Shown piece after piece: positions 29,624 to 38,335 of a DNA stretch of 64,000 nt. Both the position numbers and the translations under genes were made by a program. The notes beneath the pieces were generated by a model that was not told the DNA's origin, did no database searches, and was given only the letters and a program-made list of their open reading frames with translations. This stretch comes from Planomicrobium sp. CPCC 101110 (GTDB lineage Bacteria; Bacillota; Bacilli; Bacillales_A; Planococcaceae), in NCBI RefSeq assembly GCF_007859395.1, contig NZ_VOHD01000012.1, positions 21,716-85,715 of the forward strand, written 5' to 3'. Numbering within the stretch: the first letter of the stretch is position 1; each line of letters begins with the position of its first letter.

Positions 29624-29708
29624 AAGGGAAAGGCCGCCTACAAAAGATGGTGGAAAGAAATAAAAAGATGGTTTTTCGAATAAGGGACAAAGCGAAAGAA
29701 GGTGCAAA

Positions 29709-30191
29709 ATGAATAAAGACAAGCTTTTTTCATATCACAAATGGGCCGCTTTAGCATGTCTAAACCATATTCAAACAGCCGGTGAAGAGCTTTACACACG
29801 TGAAGGTTCGAGTTCATTCCCTTCCATCCAAAAAACTGTCGAACATATCATTGGCGTGGAAAGGCTTTGGTTTTTAAGAATGCATGGGGTCAAACAGCCG
29901 GTGTTTGAACGCTTTGACGTTTCAACAATTGAAAAGGCGAAAGAATCCATTATGCTGCTGCATGCTGAAATGGAATTGTATTTTGCTTCTTTGTCAGAAG
30001 AACAATGGCAAGAGTCGCTGAATTTCAAGAACACGCGGGGCGATGATTGCGAGAACACGCGTGAAGAAATGCTGTTTTCATTCATCAACCATGCGTCATA
30101 CCACAGAGGCCAAATCACTTCGCTTCTGCGCCAGTTTGGCAAAGAAGGCACATTGCTTGAGTTTTATTATTATGTACAGCAAAACCGCTGA
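29709..30191 (+). CDS. DinB/YfiT-like four-helix metalloprotein
   Basis: A 160-residue helical bundle. The three-histidine metal site is visible: H in VEHIIGVERLW and the pair in INHASYHRGQI. DinB proteins include thiol-dependent S-transferases (bacillithiol in Firmicutes) and uncharacterised members; the partner here is unknown. AAAGAAGGTG precedes the ATG. It ends at a bidirectional terminator. Confidence 0.85.
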   Translation: MNKDKLFSYHKWAALACLNHIQTAGEELYTREGSSSFPSIQKTVEHIIGVERLWFLRMHGVKQPVFERFDVSTIEKAKESIMLLHAEMELYFASLSEEQWQESLNFKNTRGDDCENTREEMLFSFINHASYHRGQITSLLRQFGKEGTLLEFYYYVQQNR

Positions 30192-30210
30192 GAATTTCTC
30201 AGCGGTTTTC
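30181..30210. terminator. bidirectional terminator
   Basis: The stem AAAACCGCTGAGAA/TTCTCAGCGGTTTT overlaps the end of the DinB gene and lies downstream of the convergent carbonic anhydrase gene. Confidence 0.8.
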
Positions 30211-30214
30211 GTTT

Positions 30215-30778
30215 TTATTCTTCATTTCCGTCCACAATAAGATCCAACTTGCCGGTTTTTGGATCGATGACCAAGCCATGAACCGGAACGGAACGGTCCA
30301 TCAATGGATGGTTTTTGACCATGTTGACGCTGTGGCGAACGCTATCGGTGACATTGTCAAATCCTCGAAGCCACTGTCCTAAATCGATTCCTGAGTACTC
30401 TACCATCTCAATTGTTTTTTCATCAATTCCACGTGCTTTCATCTTTTCGAGGACCGAATCCGGCTCAATCGCAGCCATACCGCAATCATGGTGGCCAATT
30501 ATGTAAATCTCATCTGCTCCCAGCGCATAAACGGCGACAAACAGGCTGCGCATGATTCCGCCAAACGGATGGTTAATGACTGCTCCTGCACTTTTTACAA
30601 TCTTGACGTCTCCATTTTTTAAGTTCATTGCTTTTGGCAGCAATTCAAAAAGACGGGTGTCCATGCACGTTAAAATAACGATTTTCTTATCCGGAAATTT
30701 AGTTGTGATAAACTGTTCGTATTTCTTATCTTCTACAAATCCTTCGTTATACTCCAAAATTTCATTTAACATTGACAT
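30215..30778 (-). CDS. beta-class carbonic anhydrase
   Basis: It interconverts CO2 and bicarbonate. The 187-residue protein has the zinc ligands C38 (ILTCMDTRL), H96 and C99 (IIGHHDCGM), with the D40/R42 dyad typical of the type-II beta fold. It resembles B. subtilis YtiB in length. GGAGGACTC precedes the ATG. It is a single-gene unit on the minus strand. Confidence 0.93.
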   Translation of the reverse strand: MSMLNEILEYNEGFVEDKKYEQFITTKFPDKKIVILTCMDTRLFELLPKAMNLKNGDVKIVKSAGAVINHPFGGIMRSLFVAVYALGADEIYIIGHHDCGMAAIEPDSVLEKMKARGIDEKTIEMVEYSGIDLGQWLRGFDNVTDSVRHSVNMVKNHPLMDRSVPVHGLVIDPKTGKLDLIVDGNEE

Positions 30779-30844
30779 GATGAGTCCTCCTTAACTATTC
30801 TTCTTTTCTATTTTAATCGAAACAATTCCAAAAGACGAATGAAG

Positions 30845-30880
30845 TGTAAAAAAATCCGGAAGCATGGATGCTTCCGGATT
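30845..30880 (-). terminator. intrinsic terminator after mreBH
   Basis: Read on the minus strand, AATCCGGAAGCAT pairs with ATGCTTCCGGATT and a T run follows. Confidence 0.85.
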
Positions 30881-30883
30881 TCA

Positions 30884-31891
30884 TTATCTTGAAATTCGTT
30901 CGAGTTTGTTCATCATAACAAGAGAGCGTCCTGTGCCGATGGCAACAGATTCAAGAGGCTGAGGAGCAGTATGGACGGGAACAGAAATTTCTTCTGAAAG
31001 CCATTGTTGCATTCCTTTTAAAAGAGCACCGCCGCCAGAGATGACTACGCCTTGGTCCACGATATCACCGGATAGCTCAGCAGGGCAGTTCTCAAGAGTC
31101 GCACGGATACATTCCAAAATTGCTGACAATGGTTCTTTTAATGTTTCTTGAATTTCAGTAGATGTCAATGTCACAACTTTTGGCAATCCCGTCATTACAT
31201 CACGGCCGCGGATTTCCATCGTTTCCGCTTTATGAGGAATAAGGGCATAGCCGATTTCTTTTTTTATGTTTTCAGCAGTCGGTTCACCGATCAACACGTT
31301 GTAATGTTTGCGAACGTATTGGATGATATCTTCATCCATCCGGTCTCCTGCTACTTTTACTGTGTTTGAAGATACCACACCACCGAAAGAGATAATTCCA
31401 ACTTCCGTCGTACCTCCACCGATATCAACGATAACACTTGCGATTGGTTCGCTGACCGGTAAATCAGCACCGATTGCAGCTGCCACCGGTTCTTCGATCA
31501 AGTGAACATTTTTTGCGCCGCTTTGCTTGGCTGCGTCATGGATAGCCCGGCGTTCTACGGAAGTCGCTCCACAAGGAGTACAAATCATGACATTTGGCTT
31601 GCGGAATGCGCCTCCCATAATTTTTGCAGTTTTTTGCATAACAATCTTTAGTAGGTCAGTGGTTACTTCGAAATCAGCAATAACACCATCTTTAAGTGGA
31701 CGGACAACACGGATGTGGCTTGGTGTTTTCCCCATCATCGCTTTTGCATCCTCTCCAATTGCAAGGACTTTATTCGTTTTTGTATCTAATGCAACAACTG
31801 AAGGCTCATTTAAAATAATGCCCTTTGCTTTTGTGTATACTAAAATATTCGCAGTTCCTAAGTCAATACCGATATCTGTAGCAGAAAACAT
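30884..31891 (-). CDS. mreBH: MreB-family rod-shape protein, MreBH type
   Basis: An actin-like ATPase that guides lateral cell-wall synthesis, or wall hydrolases for MreBH. The 335 residues show the phosphate-1 loop IGIDLGTAN, phosphate-2 [19 protein letters not shown] and adenosine motif [12 protein letters not shown]. Segments [31 protein letters not shown] and the end VAIGTGRSL match MreBH better than MreB or Mbl, from memory. It is isolated from mreCD, as expected for MreBH. GGAGGAG precedes the ATG at 31891. Confidence 0.88.
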   Translation of the reverse strand: MFSATDIGIDLGTANILVYTKAKGIILNEPSVVALDTKTNKVLAIGEDAKAMMGKTPSHIRVVRPLKDGVIADFEVTTDLLKIVMQKTAKIMGGAFRKPNVMICTPCGATSVERRAIHDAAKQSGAKNVHLIEEPVAAAIGADLPVSEPIASVIVDIGGGTTEVGIISFGGVVSSNTVKVAGDRMDEDIIQYVRKHYNVLIGEPTAENIKKEIGYALIPHKAETMEIRGRDVMTGLPKVVTLTSTEIQETLKEPLSAILECIRATLENCPAELSGDIVDQGVVISGGGALLKGMQQWLSEEISVPVHTAPQPLESVAIGTGRSLVMMNKLERISR

Positions 31892-32092
31892 GCACAAACT
31901 CCTCCTATTATAAAACAAGTTCCTTTGGCATTTTACCATGAAAAAATGAAGGGAAAGCGGAGGTGAATATTTTTGTTACATTACGAAGGACTTATGGCTT
32001 TGAATTCGTGCATAAAATAGGTTCATATACATGTTTTGTAATCGTTTTGAAATATAAATGTATTATTAATGTTAAATAATTGTCATTTGAAA

Positions 32093-32124
32093 TAAAAAAA
32101 GAGGACGTGTAAAACGCCCTCTTT
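32093..32124 (-). terminator. intrinsic terminator after the small membrane-protein gene
   Basis: On the minus strand AAAGAGG pairs with CCTCTTT around a CG/CG inner pair, followed by a T run. It stands directly downstream of the 47-codon ORF, which supports that ORF being a transcribed gene. Confidence 0.7.
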
Positions 32125-32127
32125 ACG

Positions 32128-32271
32128 CTATTGATATTTTTTTGTTGGTACCGGGTCTACGTGTTCTGCATCGTGCGAATGCAATTCTTTTCCAAGAAAA
32201 TGCATAAGCGTTACGAAAAATAAGCCAATAACGACCATGAAACCAAGGACAACTGTAATGCCATAAAGCAT
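32128..32271 (-). CDS. small single-pass membrane protein
   Basis: A 47-residue ORF starting MLYGITVVLGFMVVIGLFFV. One hydrophobic helix (about 3-26) is followed by a hydrophilic tail rich in His, Asp and Glu and ending PTKKYQ. AGGAGAGGAG lies 9 nt before the ATG, and a terminator follows the stop. It begins 88 nt after the AmpS-like gene on the same strand and may share its transcript. Family not recognised. Confidence 0.7.
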   Translation of the reverse strand: MLYGITVVLGFMVVIGLFFVTLMHFLGKELHSHDAEHVDPVPTKKYQ

Positions 32272-32358
32272 AATAGGATAACTCCTCTCCTGTTTGTAAT
32301 CATCATTACATATTATACAGAAAAACCAAGAGAAAATTAAGTGTCGATTTTCAGAACC

Positions 32359-33591
32359 TTAAAATGCCCAGTTGCCGCCTCTGAATATCGGTTCACGCGT
32401 TCCATCTTCGAGTATGCCGTCAATATCCATCTCAGCAGAGCCGACCATGAAATCGACATGGGTGATGCTTTGGTTCAATCCATGTTTCAACAGCTCTTCG
32501 GAAGACATCGTTTTTCCGCCTTCAACACAGAATGCATAAGCGCTGCCGATAGCAAAGTGATTGGATGCATTTTCATCAAACAAGGTATTGTAAAACAAAA
32601 TGTTTGATGCTGAGATCGGGGATTGATGCGGAACCAGTGCAACTTCGCCTAAGTAATGGGAGCCTTCATCCGATTCCACTAACTGTTTCAGGACATCCTC
32701 TCCTTGGGCGGCTGTTATGTCCGTAATTTTTCCGTTTTCAAAGGTGATCTTAAAATCATCGATAATATTGCCGCCATAGCTTAGCGGTTTTGTACTAGTT
32801 ACATACCCGTTTACGCCCGTTTTATGCGGAACTGTAAAAACTTCCTCAGTCGGCATATTGGCCATGAATGTATTTCCCTTTTCATTTACCGAACCGGCGC
32901 CGCACCAAAGATGGCCATCAGGGAGAGCGACCTCCAAATCGGTCTTTGGCGATGTGTAGTGCAGTTTCGCGTATTTTTTATTGTTCAAATAATCGACCTT
33001 GGTATGGAGCGATTGATCATGGGCAAGCCAAGCTTCAACCGGCTGATCAAGGTCTGCACGTACGGCTTTGAAAATCGCATCCCATAGCGCTTCGACTTGC
33101 GCTTCTTCAGCGAGCTCAGGGAAAACTTTCGCTGCCCACGCTTTTGAAGGAGCCGCGATCACGGACCAGCTGACTTTGTCCGATTGGACCATTTGCCGGT
33201 ATTTGCTTAAAGCTGTCCCGGTAGCTTTCTGGGCAGCCGATATCCGCTTCGAGTCGATGCCTTTCAAAAGATCCGGGCTTTGAGAAATGATGCTGAGAAA
33301 AGCGGAGCCTTGTTCAGCCAGTTGTTCACGTTCTTGGACTTTCCAAGCCGGAAACTCTGAAAAAGAATCTTCAGGCGCCAATTCAAAACGCAAACGGCTT
33401 GTTTCGTCATCGTTCCAGTCAATATGAACTTGTTTAGATCCCTTTTCATATGCTTTTTTTGCAATCAGGCGTACTAGCGGTGCCGCTTCAATAGATGCTG
33501 CGACATAAAGTGGCTGGCCGGGTTGGATATTAACCCCGACATTTACAGCCAATTCAGCATACCGAGATAATTTTTCATTAAAAGATGTCAA
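32359..33591 (-). CDS. ampS: M29 family aminopeptidase (AmpS type), second copy
   Basis: A 410-residue paralogue of the protein at 21117-22346. Segments such as NEKLSRYAELAVNVGVNIQPG and LGEVALVPHQSPISASNILF align with it with few changes, and both end with an EPIFRxxNWAF motif. The TTG at 33591 has GAGGAGAG upstream at proper spacing, so the extra 14 residues of a longer frame are not needed. Role: cleavage of N-terminal residues from peptides in the cytoplasm. Confidence 0.92.
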   Translation of the reverse strand: MTSFNEKLSRYAELAVNVGVNIQPGQPLYVAASIEAAPLVRLIAKKAYEKGSKQVHIDWNDDETSRLRFELAPEDSFSEFPAWKVQEREQLAEQGSAFLSIISQSPDLLKGIDSKRISAAQKATGTALSKYRQMVQSDKVSWSVIAAPSKAWAAKVFPELAEEAQVEALWDAIFKAVRADLDQPVEAWLAHDQSLHTKVDYLNNKKYAKLHYTSPKTDLEVALPDGHLWCGAGSVNEKGNTFMANMPTEEVFTVPHKTGVNGYVTSTKPLSYGGNIIDDFKITFENGKITDITAAQGEDVLKQLVESDEGSHYLGEVALVPHQSPISASNILFYNTLFDENASNHFAIGSAYAFCVEGGKTMSSEELLKHGLNQSITHVDFMVGSAEMDIDGILEDGTREPIFRGGNWAF

Positions 33592-33797
33592 TAAAATCTC
33601 TCCTCTCATCTTTTTCATAGTAGCAATATTCAATCATTCCCCGCAATCTATATCGGTGCTTTTACGAAAATATTTTCCTTCAAGCGTCCTCACTCCGGCA
33701 TGACTGAAGCCGCAACGGATTTCCTCCCATTCCCCATGGCCATAAATGTTTCTCGATGCTTGAAATGCGGGTACAGAAAAGGAAGGGGATGAGGAAT

Positions 33798-35105
33798 ATG
33801 AAGACAGACGTATTCATCAGCGGCGGCGGCATCGGCGGCTTGACGCTGGCACTCAAATTGGTGCAGCGGGGAGTGGACGTTGTGCTTGCGGAACGGCAGG
33901 CAAAAGCGCCTGCTACCTATAAAGGCGAGTTGCTGCAGCCAAAAAGCATGAAAGTTTTTGATGACCTTGGCTTCTTCAAAGAAGTCCAGGCGCGCTCCAA
34001 CCGGATTGAAGTCCTGGATATGCTTGAGTTATCAAGTTCATTGAAAGTTTTGGACCAATCCTTCATGGATTATAGTGTGCTCCCCGGCAAATACAATGCC
34101 TCTTATATGATGCCCCATGAAGAACTGAAAGCTTTGATGCTGGAACTCGCTTCTGCGCATCATCAGTTTCATTACTTGAAGGGAACTGTCTGCAAAGGCT
34201 ACACCAAGAAGACAGCATTGCTGCAAAGAGGAAAAGAACAATTCGAAGTGGAAGCCAAATATTTTTTCGGAGCAGAAGGGCGTTCCTCCGTAACCCGGAA
34301 AGAGATGGGCATCGAAGTGAAGCAAACCACATATAATCATCACTTTTTAACCGTATCGTTTCCCCGTGATGAAAATTTTACAGACGGGCAAATCGTTTCT
34401 ACATACAACCGGTTTCTGGGTTTGTTTCCATTGCCGAATGGGACGGTGCGAAGCGTTTATTTGATTCCTCAGGGAGATTACAAACGGCTGAAAGAAAAAC
34501 CGATCAGCCATTTCCATAAACTTTATACGGATTTGGCGCCGATTGTGGATGGCTATGTCCAGAAATTGACGGACTGGAAAGAAATCCAGCTGATGATTCC
34601 GGTCATGTTCCATGCGCCTTCATACGTGAAAGAAAACAAAGCGATTATCGGAGACGCCGCACACGCGGTACATCCCATGGCTGGAGAAGGAATGAACATG
34701 GCTATTCAAGATGCGGATATACTGGGTGAATTGGCCGCAGACATGATTGAAAATGGAAAGACCGATCCGGCAAATTTATCGTGGTATGAAAAGGTCCGCT
34801 ATAAGCGGGCCGACCATGTGCTGCAACTTAGCCACTTGGCAGCATTGGCTTATTCGTTCCCATTCAAGCCGATCAGTTTTATCCGGAAAAGGACATTTGA
34901 ACGAATGGAGGAAGATGCCATTCTTCACTTTAAGCAGATGCTGAATGTTTCGGGTCTTGGCATGTGGAAGGAAAATGTCCATGACCGTTTTATCCAGGGC
35001 GGGCTGATGCCAATCAGGTCCAAGAGCTTGCCGATAGATATGAAAGAATTGAAGTACTTTACAAGAGAAGATGATTACCCGTGGAAAGTGGAGGGACTCC
35101 TATGA
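33798..35105 (+). CDS. FAD-dependent monooxygenase (UbiH/PHBH family)
   Basis: A 435-residue flavoprotein hydroxylase. The N-terminal FAD site is ISGGGIGGLTLALKLVQRG with the acidic end VLAERQ. The central DG-like segment is YFFGAEGRSSVTRKEMG, and the second FAD motif is IIGDAAHAVHPMAGEGMNMAIQDAD. The C-terminal 60 residues form a helical tail. It overlaps the downstream methyltransferase start by 4 nt (ATGA). That pairing points to hydroxylation then methylation of one aromatic or quinone-like substrate; the substrate is not known. Confidence 0.87.
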   Translation: MKTDVFISGGGIGGLTLALKLVQRGVDVVLAERQAKAPATYKGELLQPKSMKVFDDLGFFKEVQARSNRIEVLDMLELSSSLKVLDQSFMDYSVLPGKYNASYMMPHEELKALMLELASAHHQFHYLKGTVCKGYTKKTALLQRGKEQFEVEAKYFFGAEGRSSVTRKEMGIEVKQTTYNHHFLTVSFPRDENFTDGQIVSTYNRFLGLFPLPNGTVRSVYLIPQGDYKRLKEKPISHFHKLYTDLAPIVDGYVQKLTDWKEIQLMIPVMFHAPSYVKENKAIIGDAAHAVHPMAGEGMNMAIQDADILGELAADMIENGKTDPANLSWYEKVRYKRADHVLQLSHLAALAYSFPFKPISFIRKRTFERMEEDAILHFKQMLNVSGLGMWKENVHDRFIQGGLMPIRSKSLPIDMKELKYFTREDDYPWKVEGLL

Positions 35106-36097
35106 TAGACGTGATGAAGATGTTAAAAGCAAGAATGTACATGAAACGGAACGAGCCTTTTCTATACAGTTGGCATGCTTACGTTGGCTATGAATTGGAC
35201 TTGTTTAAGGCGTTTGAACGCCCTGTTACAAAATTTGATGTTGCCGATGCGCTGCAGCTTGATGAAGCTTTGCTGGAGCAATGGGTCAGCGTCGGGGTGT
35301 CTATCGGGCATCTGAAAGAAGCAGGGAGAAACCGCTATAAGACATGGAATGCCTGGAAGCTGCCGAAACCAAAAGGGCAGAATTCTTCGGGCGTCTTATT
35401 GAAAGAAATGATGGAATTGCACATTCCGACGCTGCTGAGTTATCCGGAAATGATGCGGGAAGGAAAGCGCCGCCATTTTGATGAGGAAAAGCACGCGCCG
35501 ACTGTTGCGGAGACCAGCCGTTTGCTGGAAGTTCTCGCATTGCCGAAAATGGCAAAACAACTGAAAGAGAAAAAAGGCGGAAATGTACTCGATATCGGAT
35601 GCGGGGAAGCCGGTTATATTAAGAAATTGGCGGAACGTTTCCCGAGCACTCACTTTACAGGAATCGAAATCAGTCCGACAGTCACCCAAACGGCCAAAAG
35701 ATTGATTGCAGGGATAGACAACATCAAAATCGAAAATGCGGACTTATGGAAATATACGCCCGATGCGCAGCAGGATTTGATTTTGATGAATAACGTTATC
35801 CACTACATCGACCTGGAGGATCGGCAAAAATTATACCATCAGCTTGCTGGCTGGCTAAACAAGGAAGGCGTACTGTCGATCGTGACCCCGATTGCCGGGA
35901 GCAGCGACAGTCCGCCTTTTGCCAACGTCTTTAACAGCTTCTTCTCTTCGTTCGATAATTTATACCGTTTGCCGACTGCCGAAGAGCTGGCAGAATGGGG
36001 AGCGGAAGCGGGACTTGCGATGCTCGGCATCCATACCGTCATAAAAGAAGGCAGCTGGTATATCGTGCAATATCAGAAGGAAAGCGCAGGCGATTGA
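35102..36097 (+). CDS. class I SAM-dependent methyltransferase
   Basis: A 331-residue enzyme with an N-terminal winged-helix-like dimerisation region (about 1-100), as in small-molecule O-methyltransferases. A Rossmann methyltransferase domain follows, with motif I NVLDIGCGEAGYIKKL, acidic motif FTGIEISPT and post-motif LILMNNVIHYIDLEDRQ. The ATG at 35102 overlaps the monooxygenase stop; GTGGAGGGA lies just before it. The pair is followed by the repeat cluster. Confidence 0.87.
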   Translation: MIDVMKMLKARMYMKRNEPFLYSWHAYVGYELDLFKAFERPVTKFDVADALQLDEALLEQWVSVGVSIGHLKEAGRNRYKTWNAWKLPKPKGQNSSGVLLKEMMELHIPTLLSYPEMMREGKRRHFDEEKHAPTVAETSRLLEVLALPKMAKQLKEKKGGNVLDIGCGEAGYIKKLAERFPSTHFTGIEISPTVTQTAKRLIAGIDNIKIENADLWKYTPDAQQDLILMNNVIHYIDLEDRQKLYHQLAGWLNKEGVLSIVTPIAGSSDSPPFANVFNSFFSSFDNLYRLPTAEELAEWGAEAGLAMLGIHTVIKEGSWYIVQYQKESAGD

Positions 36098-36100
36098 GAA

Positions 36101-36196
36101 AGACCTGACAGGCATAAAACAGACCGCGAGGAGGCTGTTGCCGCCGCAGTGGGCTGTTTTATGACCCCGAAGGTCTAATCGCCGGAGCTAGACAAA
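36101..36196 (-). repeat. structured intergenic repeat unit, reverse orientation
   Basis: On the minus strand it reads TTGTCTAGCTCC..., GGTCATAAAACAG..., CTGCGGCGGC, GCCTCCTCGC, CTGTTTTATGCCTGTC. It keeps the conserved core and paired arms of the 11502/11741 units. The outer stem changed in both arms together (CATAAG/CTTATG there, CATAAAACAG/CTGTTTTATG here), so the fold is conserved. Confidence 0.75.
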
Positions 36197-36325
36197 AAGG
36201 AAAGCTGAAACGGCTGTTCAGCTCCGGCAAGCGCTGGAGGGCTTGAAGGTCATGGCGTTCTTAGCCATGGGCGGCAAGACAGAAGCGACTCAAGGAGCTA
36301 GCCGTTAGAACTGGACAGAAGGAAA
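36197..36325 (-). repeat. second reverse-oriented repeat unit, divergent core
   Basis: On the minus strand it starts near GGCTAGCTCCTTGAGTCGC and ends GCTTGCCGGAGCTGAACAGC then TTTCAGCTTTCC. The core hairpin is GCCATGGCTAAGAACGCCATG. It has the same entry and exit logic as the other units but a different core. Confidence 0.6.
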
Positions 36326-36368
36326 GCTGAAATGGCTGTTCGGCTGGGAGCTGAAAACAGCCCAAAGA

Positions 36369-36403
36369 AAAATCCCTGAAGAATCTCTTCAGGGATTTTT
36401 CTT
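36369..36403. terminator. bidirectional terminator
   Basis: A 12-bp perfect stem AATCCCTGAAGA/TCTTCAGGGATT with ATC loop, A run and T run on either side. It ends yfkK and the methyltransferase transcript. Confidence 0.85.
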
Positions 36404-36623
36404 ATTTTCGCAAGGAACCTAATTCAGAAGCGATGGCTTCCATTTCATTAGGGCTGAACGAATCGCGCTTCGCAACCATTTCATAGAGTTCCCGCAAATC
36501 CTCGTATTGGGAAGCGTTGAAATGCTCCGGTTTCATGGCGTCGACGTTAACCATGCGCAATTTTGTTTTTATTTCCTCGATCATGAAGGTGACGTTTTCG
36601 TTTGATGGTTTTGATAAATCCAT
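36402..36623 (-). CDS. yfkK: UPF0435/DUF1128 family protein YfkK
   Basis: A 73-residue helical protein, MDLSKPSNENVTFMIEEIKT... ending EMEAIASELGSLRK, the conserved DUF1128 pattern. Function unknown in all species. GCAGGGACTCACC on the minus strand includes a modest ribosome site. It stands next to other yfk-cluster homologues (BrkB/YihY, SE1561, MFS), as in B. subtilis. Confidence 0.88.
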   Translation of the reverse strand: MDLSKPSNENVTFMIEEIKTKLRMVNVDAMKPEHFNASQYEDLRELYEMVAKRDSFSPNEMEAIASELGSLRK

Positions 36624-36776
36624 GGTGAGTCCCTGCCTTTCAAAGGAGTAAGAACTGTTCTGCTGGAAGGGGCAATGAAGCCAGCCTTAAAGCTTGATCG
36701 GTTCAATGACAATAAGCAGAAGGGAACCCCTGCTGCTTATTGTTTCACTTTATCATTCCACTATTCAAAAAGAATG

Positions 36777-38138
36777 TCAATTTCCAGCGCGTGCCGCTTC
36801 TTTTTCTTCTTTGATTTTCGAAACGATCCGTTTTGTTTCATAAACGATGACACCGGACAGTCCAAGCAGGCCGATCAAGTTCGGAAGAGCCATCAAGCCG
36901 TTCATGATATCAGAGAACATCCAAACCACATCAAGGGAAACCGTAGCGCCGATGAAGACAACCGCAATGAAGATGATTCGGTAAACAATCAGCAGGCTCG
37001 GGTTCCGGAATAGGTATTGGAAACACTTCTCGCCATAATAAGCCCAGCCTATGATGGTTGAAGAAGCAAAGAAAATCAATCCGATCGCTACTACAATCGG
37101 ACCAACCGGCCCCAGGAACTGCTCAAACGCAGCTGTTGTCAGTGCCGAACCTTCCAGGCTCTTGTCCGTGTACATCCCGGACATGACAATGGTGATCCCT
37201 GTAATGGAACAGATGACCAATGTATCGATAAATACTTGCGTCATAGAGACAAGCGCTTGGCGGCCAGGCAAATCGGTAATGGCCGCGGCCGCAGCGATTG
37301 GCGCGGAGCCAAGGCCGGCTTCGTTGGAGAAGACGCCTCGCGCAACACCGTAGCGGATGGCGGCTCCAATTGCGCCGCCGACAGCTGCTTCCCCTGTGAA
37401 GGCAGAGCTGAAGATCGTGGCAATAGCCGGCAAAATCAGTTCAAGGTTTGTGATCATGACAGCTAAGCCGGCAATCAGATAAAATAGCGCCATGATTGGC
37501 ACGAAGTAAGAAGTCACTTTCCCGATTGCAGTGATGCCGCCCAAAATAACAGCGCCGGCGAAAACCATCAAGATCAAACCTGTAATCCAAGTAGGGACAT
37601 TGAATGTATCGCGTACTACAATCGCAACGGAATTGGACTGGGTGCCATTTCCGATGCCGAACGCGGCAACCGCTCCAAAAATGGCAAACAATACGCCCAG
37701 CCATTTTTGTTTTAATCCATGTTCCAAATAGTACATCGGACCGCCGGCCATTTGGCCTTTGGCATCGACAATACGATATTTGACTGCCAATACGGCTTCA
37801 CCGTATTTTGTAGCCATCCCGAAGAATGCGGAAAACCACATCCAGAATACTGCTCCCGGGCCGCCGAGTATAACTGCCGTCGCAACACCGACTATATTCC
37901 CGGTGCCGACAGTTGCGGCCAAGGCGGTGGAAAGCGCCTGGAAATGGCTGATATCGCCCTGAGAGGTTTTGTCCTGGTTCTTTGAAAAAACAAGCTTCAA
38001 TGCGTAAGGCAACAAACGCATTTGCAAAAGGCCGATCCGCACAGTCAAATAAATTCCGGTTCCAACCAATAAAATTAAAAGCGGAGGCCCCCACACAAAA
38101 CTACTGATACTGCCTAAGATTGTTTCAATTCTCTCCAT
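36777..38138 (-). CDS. sodium:alanine symporter (AGCS family)
   Basis: A 453-residue secondary transporter importing alanine or glycine with Na+. About 11 helices are visible, with the AGCS signatures ALSTALAATVGTGNIVGVATA, GGPGAVFWMWFSAFFGMATKYGEA and GVARGVFSNEAGLGSAPIAAA. The ATG at 38138 follows AAAGGGGATGAG. A hairpin at 36710-36742 may end its transcript, though it lacks a clear T run. Confidence 0.93.
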   Translation of the reverse strand: MERIETILGSISSFVWGPPLLILLVGTGIYLTVRIGLLQMRLLPYALKLVFSKNQDKTSQGDISHFQALSTALAATVGTGNIVGVATAVILGGPGAVFWMWFSAFFGMATKYGEAVLAVKYRIVDAKGQMAGGPMYYLEHGLKQKWLGVLFAIFGAVAAFGIGNGTQSNSVAIVVRDTFNVPTWITGLILMVFAGAVILGGITAIGKVTSYFVPIMALFYLIAGLAVMITNLELILPAIATIFSSAFTGEAAVGGAIGAAIRYGVARGVFSNEAGLGSAPIAAAAAITDLPGRQALVSMTQVFIDTLVICSITGITIVMSGMYTDKSLEGSALTTAAFEQFLGPVGPIVVAIGLIFFASSTIIGWAYYGEKCFQYLFRNPSLLIVYRIIFIAVVFIGATVSLDVVWMFSDIMNGLMALPNLIGLLGLSGVIVYETKRIVSKIKEEKEAARAGN

Positions 38139-38264
38139 ATTCTCATCCCCTTTATCCTGCTGTTCCAGCTTTAAATTTCCTATACATTTCTCCCTTCTTA
38201 AGCTTTTATATTCCGAAATATTAGACAAAGAGTCAAGGTTTTTTGAAAATAAAATTTACGAAGA

Positions 38265-38290
38265 GTTTAAAATTCAGCAGATTAGGGAAA
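38265..38290 (+). promoter_or_regulatory. putative sigma-B promoter of the YtxH-like gene
   Basis: GTTTAA (38265-38270), 14 bp, GGGAAA (38285-38290) fits the B. subtilis sigma-B consensus GTTTWW-N12-15-GGGWAW. It lies 45 bp before the ATG of a gene whose family is often stress-induced. No good sigma-A promoter competes here. Confidence 0.45.
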
Positions 38291-38335
38291 AAATCCAAAG
38301 AGACGCAAGTACTATATTATTGGGAGGAATTCAGG

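Larger units (their letters stand above)
36098..36401. other. repeat-filled intergenic region, no gene
   Basis: Between the methyltransferase gene and yfkK the DNA consists of two reverse-oriented units of the 11.5-kb repeat family plus a terminator. I see no coding sequence. Confidence 0.7.
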
